Shown here piece after piece: positions 5,049 to 7,060 of a stretch of 7,060 nt of DNA (its first letter is position 1; each line of letters starts with the position of its first letter). The DNA comes from an uncultured Microcoleaceae cyanobacterium (GTDB lineage Bacteria; Cyanobacteriota; Cyanobacteriia; Cyanobacteriales; Microcoleaceae). Made by a program: the position numbers and the translations under genes. Where the stretch lies: NCBI GenBank assembly GCA_938083405.1, contig CALKCV010000166.1, positions 1 through 7,060 of the forward strand, written 5' to 3'. Under the pieces are notes generated by a model. It worked only from the letters and a program-made list of their open reading frames with translations. It was not told the DNA's origin and made no database searches.

Positions 5049-6746
5049 ATGAAAAAAACCCACATTTTCAGCGCTTCTTTAATATCTTTGGTCTCTGCTT
5101 CAGGGATAGCCTCTACAGCTACGGCTGCACCAAATCTCTTGGCCCAAGTACCCGAAAACGTCTCGCCCGCAGAGACTCCAGAGAAAATAATACCCGTCGA
5201 GCAACTCTCCAACTTTGATTTTGAGCCAGAGATACCCACCAGCGGGCTCGACAAATACAACGATCCTTTGGGCCAGATAACCCAACCGGAGGTAAGACTA
5301 CTGTTGGACATCTCCCCCACAGACTGGGCATTCCAAGCCTTGCAATCTCTAATAGAAAGGTATGGCTGTATCGGCGGCTATCCAGACGGGACCTTTCGCG
5401 GCAACCGGGCCATGACTCGCTATGAATTTGCCGCCGGCGTAAATCAATGCTTGGATCGAATTACAGAACTAATCGCCGCAGCAACGGCTGATGTCGTTAC
5501 CAGAGACGACCTGACGGTATTAGAAAGACTGCAAGAGGAGTTTGCAGTGGAACTGGCAGAAATAGAGAATCGGGTAGATTTATTAGAAACTCGTACGGCA
5601 ACCTTAGAGTCCCAGCAATTTTCTACCACAACCAAACTAGGGGGTCAAGTAGTAACCTATTTGGCAGATGCTTTTGGGGAAGATGCAGGGGATGAAAATA
5701 ATACTGTATTCCAGTACCGTACTCGTCTTACTTTCAGCACCAGTTTTACCGGTCGCGATCGCCTCAGCGTAGGCTTAAGTGCGGGGAATTTCAATCAATT
5801 TGATACCGCCACTCAATTTCCGGAGGGTTCCTTAAGCGGCGATACCGATGAAACAGTTCTTTCATTTGGAGGGGGTGGAGGTAAGATAAGCGCTGGTAGC
5901 ATTTCATATCGTTTCCCAGTTAACGAGAAACTCCTAGCGGTATTTAGCGTATCCTCTGACGACCGGATTCTTTCAGATCTAATCACTCCTGCTTCTAGCC
6001 TGGCCACAGGTGCAGTCTCAAACTACGGCCGTCTCAATCCTATGTTGTATCCCATATTCCTAGAAGCAGGGGTTGGAGTTCGATGGGACGTTGCTCCCTG
6101 GTTGAACTTAGACTTTTTTGCAGGTAGCGAGTCGGGGTCGGCAAGCGACCCAGAACGGGGATTTTTTGGCGATGGCTACGGTCTTACCACTCGGGCTACT
6201 ATGAATTTCGATCCCTTAAATATTGCTTTAGTTTATATCCACGGCTACTCTCCTGAAAATGGAATTAATACCTCATCTGGCAGTAATGCTTCCAAGGTAC
6301 AGGGGGCAGGTCCCGTACATGGCGACACCTTTGTCGGTGGTGTTTTCTATCGATTTTCCCCAAAACTTGTCATCGGTGCTTCTGGTGGTTTTAGTAACGC
6401 TCGGACATTGGGAGAAGGAACTGAAGGAAACGCTCATGTAATTGACTATCGTCTTAATGTATATTTTCCCGATCTTTTCAAGGAAGGAAATTTTGCTGGG
6501 TTAGTTGCTGGCATACAGCCTAAGCTTACCCATACCAGTAACGCTGACTTGGCGAAAGCCGTTGGTTTACCCGACGGACAAAGGAGCGATCGCGATACGG
6601 GCTGGCATCTTGAAGCATTCTATACCTTCCGCGTTAACGACAATATCACAATTACTCCAGGGGTTTTGTGGCTGACGGCACCAAACCACGACGAACGAAA
6701 TTCCGATGTTGTCATTGGTGCCCTCAGAACTACCTTTAGTTTTTAA
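5049..6746 (+). CDS. SLH-OprB porin (iron-uptake porin group of cyanobacteria)
   Basis: This is a cyanobacterial major-porin type protein of 565 residues. Residues 1-27 form a signal peptide (KK start, hydrophobic core, TATAA). A linker rich in Pro and Glu follows. The SLH domain covers about residues 86-138, with DISPTDWAFQALQSL, CIGGYPDGTFRGNRAMTRYE and the family-typical cysteine pair Cys107 and Cys134. Residues 150-190 form a heptad-rich coiled coil (VLERLQEEFAVELAEIENRV region). The remaining 370 residues are an OprB-like barrel ending in TTFSF with a terminal Phe. In this family the SLH domain binds the peptidoglycan-linked polysaccharide and anchors the outer membrane, while the barrel passes small solutes or inorganic ions. 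Iron uptake is the annotation used for close relatives and is not shown by this sequence. No clear Fur site or strong Shine-Dalgarno is visible upstream. The stop overlaps that of the convergent sulfotransferase gene. Confidence 0.93.
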   Translation: MKKTHIFSASLISLVSASGIASTATAAPNLLAQVPENVSPAETPEKIIPVEQLSNFDFEPEIPTSGLDKYNDPLGQITQPEVRLLLDISPTDWAFQALQSLIERYGCIGGYPDGTFRGNRAMTRYEFAAGVNQCLDRITELIAAATADVVTRDDLTVLERLQEEFAVELAEIENRVDLLETRTATLESQQFSTTTKLGGQVVTYLADAFGEDAGDENNTVFQYRTRLTFSTSFTGRDRLSVGLSAGNFNQFDTATQFPEGSLSGDTDETVLSFGGGGGKISAGSISYRFPVNEKLLAVFSVSSDDRILSDLITPASSLATGAVSNYGRLNPMLYPIFLEAGVGVRWDVAPWLNLDFFAGSESGSASDPERGFFGDGYGLTTRATMNFDPLNIALVYIHGYSPENGINTSSGSNASKVQGAGPVHGDTFVGGVFYRFSPKLVIGASGGFSNARTLGEGTEGNAHVIDYRLNVYFPDLFKEGNFAGLVAGIQPKLTHTSNADLAKAVGLPDGQRSDRDTGWHLEAFYTFRVNDNITITPGVLWLTAPNHDERNSDVVIGALRTTFSF

Positions 6747-7060
6747 ACAACATCATCTAAAGAGCCACCATTTTTGACCCAGTTGGCACATTCTGAGTCT
6801 AGTCTCTCGGAAATAACAGTTTCATAGCGTTGGAGTTGTTCTGGAGTTAATTTTTCTCTCCAACGCCCGTTTCTGCCTTTGTTAATAAAACGTTGCGGTT
6901 GAAAAACCCCAGGCGGTTCGAATTTGTGCCAATTTTTTTTCATGTATTCAAGAGAAGAGCGCTGCCAAATCAACTCCTTTTTTTGGGAGTCTATCGGGCA
7001 GTTTAGAAAGTTAGCAATTCTTTCTACTTCCTGAAGTTTGTTATTAATCAAATCCGCGTA
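6743..7060 (-). CDS. Sulfotransferase, C-terminal part (cut by window edge)
   Basis: The visible 105 residues match the C-terminal end of the PAPS-dependent sulfotransferase family (Sulfotransfer_1). The first codons at the edge read YADL, the family's Y-x-D-L motif, followed by EVERIANFL. Then come SSLEYMKKN (about 35-43 of the fragment) and FINKGRNGRW (58-67), the counterpart of the PAPS-binding FxRKGxxGxW motif, with Asn in place of the usual Arg, and LTPEQLQRYETV. The frame is open to base 7060. A TTG at 7051-7049 could be read as a start, but it is the Leu of YADL, so the true start lies outside the window. The enzyme would move a sulfuryl group from PAPS to an unknown acceptor. Its stop codon (6745-6743) overlaps the porin stop. 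Confidence 0.88.
   Translation of the reverse strand, partial: YADLINNKLQEVERIANFLNCPIDSQKKELIWQRSSLEYMKKNWHKFEPPGVFQPQRFINKGRNGRWREKLTPEQLQRYETVISERLDSECANWVKNGGSLDDVV

Larger units (their letters stand above)
346..6593. repeat. Ten HIP1 octamers (GCGATCGC) spread over the window
   Basis: Exact sites start at 346, 932, 2538, 2686, 3113, 3639, 4505, 4911, 5755 and 6586. Eight are inside genes and two (2538, 4911) are intergenic. The site at 346 is extended to GGCGATCGCC. About 0.1 site would be expected by chance in 7 kb, so this is the HIP1 over-representation typical of many cyanobacterial genomes and supports that origin. Confidence 0.95.

Noticed and set aside
4982..5320. A 112-residue - strand open frame over the porin start
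   Set aside because: It is antisense to the signal peptide and linker of a well-supported porin and shows no family pattern of its own.
6743..7051. A complete 102-residue gene starting at TTG 7051
   Set aside because: The upstream codons at the edge read Tyr-Ala-Asp and complete the YADL motif of sulfotransferases, so the gene continues past the window and TTG encodes Leu.
181..7060. cysH and the sulfotransferase as one PAPS-metabolism cluster
   Set aside because: They lie about 6 kb apart on opposite strands with unrelated genes and terminators between them.

Overview
The window looks like part of a filamentous or bloom-forming cyanobacterial chromosome; I cannot name the genus. The octamer GCGATCGC (HIP1 core) occurs ten times in 7 kb, where about 0.1 is expected by chance. 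There is an SLH-OprB porin of the kind found in cyanobacterial outer membranes, heptanucleotide tandem repeats of the STRR type, and many intergenic copies of AAACCCGGTTTCT-like and GTAGGT...GGAACCCAA-like palindromic elements.

Layout from left to right. Bases 1-180 are a leader with a repeat fragment and a small hairpin. A complete single-cysteine PAPS reductase gene (cysH, 181-1032, +) follows. Its last nine sense codons, stop codon and downstream 34 bases are exactly duplicated 209 bp further on, around a palindromic repeat element. A convergent S-formylglutathione hydrolase gene (fghA, 1336-2184, -) is bracketed by two identical 37-bp heptamer arrays, and one of these supplies its stop codon. 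A 468-bp divergent intergenic region full of repeats leads to a degenerate RNase III-like gene (2653-3276, +). That protein has lost most of the catalytic acidic residues and nearly all of the dsRNA-binding domain. Next come two outer-membrane protein genes on the + strand: a 40-residue helical-repeat (TPR-like) protein fused to a DUF481-type beta-barrel (3532-4839), and an SLH-OprB porin of the iron-uptake porin group (5049-6746). The right edge holds the C-terminal third of a PAPS-dependent sulfotransferase (- strand, cut by the window end), whose stop codon overlaps that of the porin.

Functionally the genes do not form one obvious operon. cysH (PAPS reduction to sulfite) and the sulfotransferase (PAPS use) share a substrate but lie about 6 kb apart on opposite strands, so the link is only thematic. 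The DUF481 and porin genes both build the outer membrane and follow each other, but an intrinsic terminator separates them. The most unusual features are a 63-bp terminator cassette present in two diverged copies after two unrelated genes, one of which supplies the stop codon of the shortened RNase III-like gene, the exact duplication of the cysH tail, and the repeat-bracketed fghA. I found no clear new defence, mobile or biosynthetic system.
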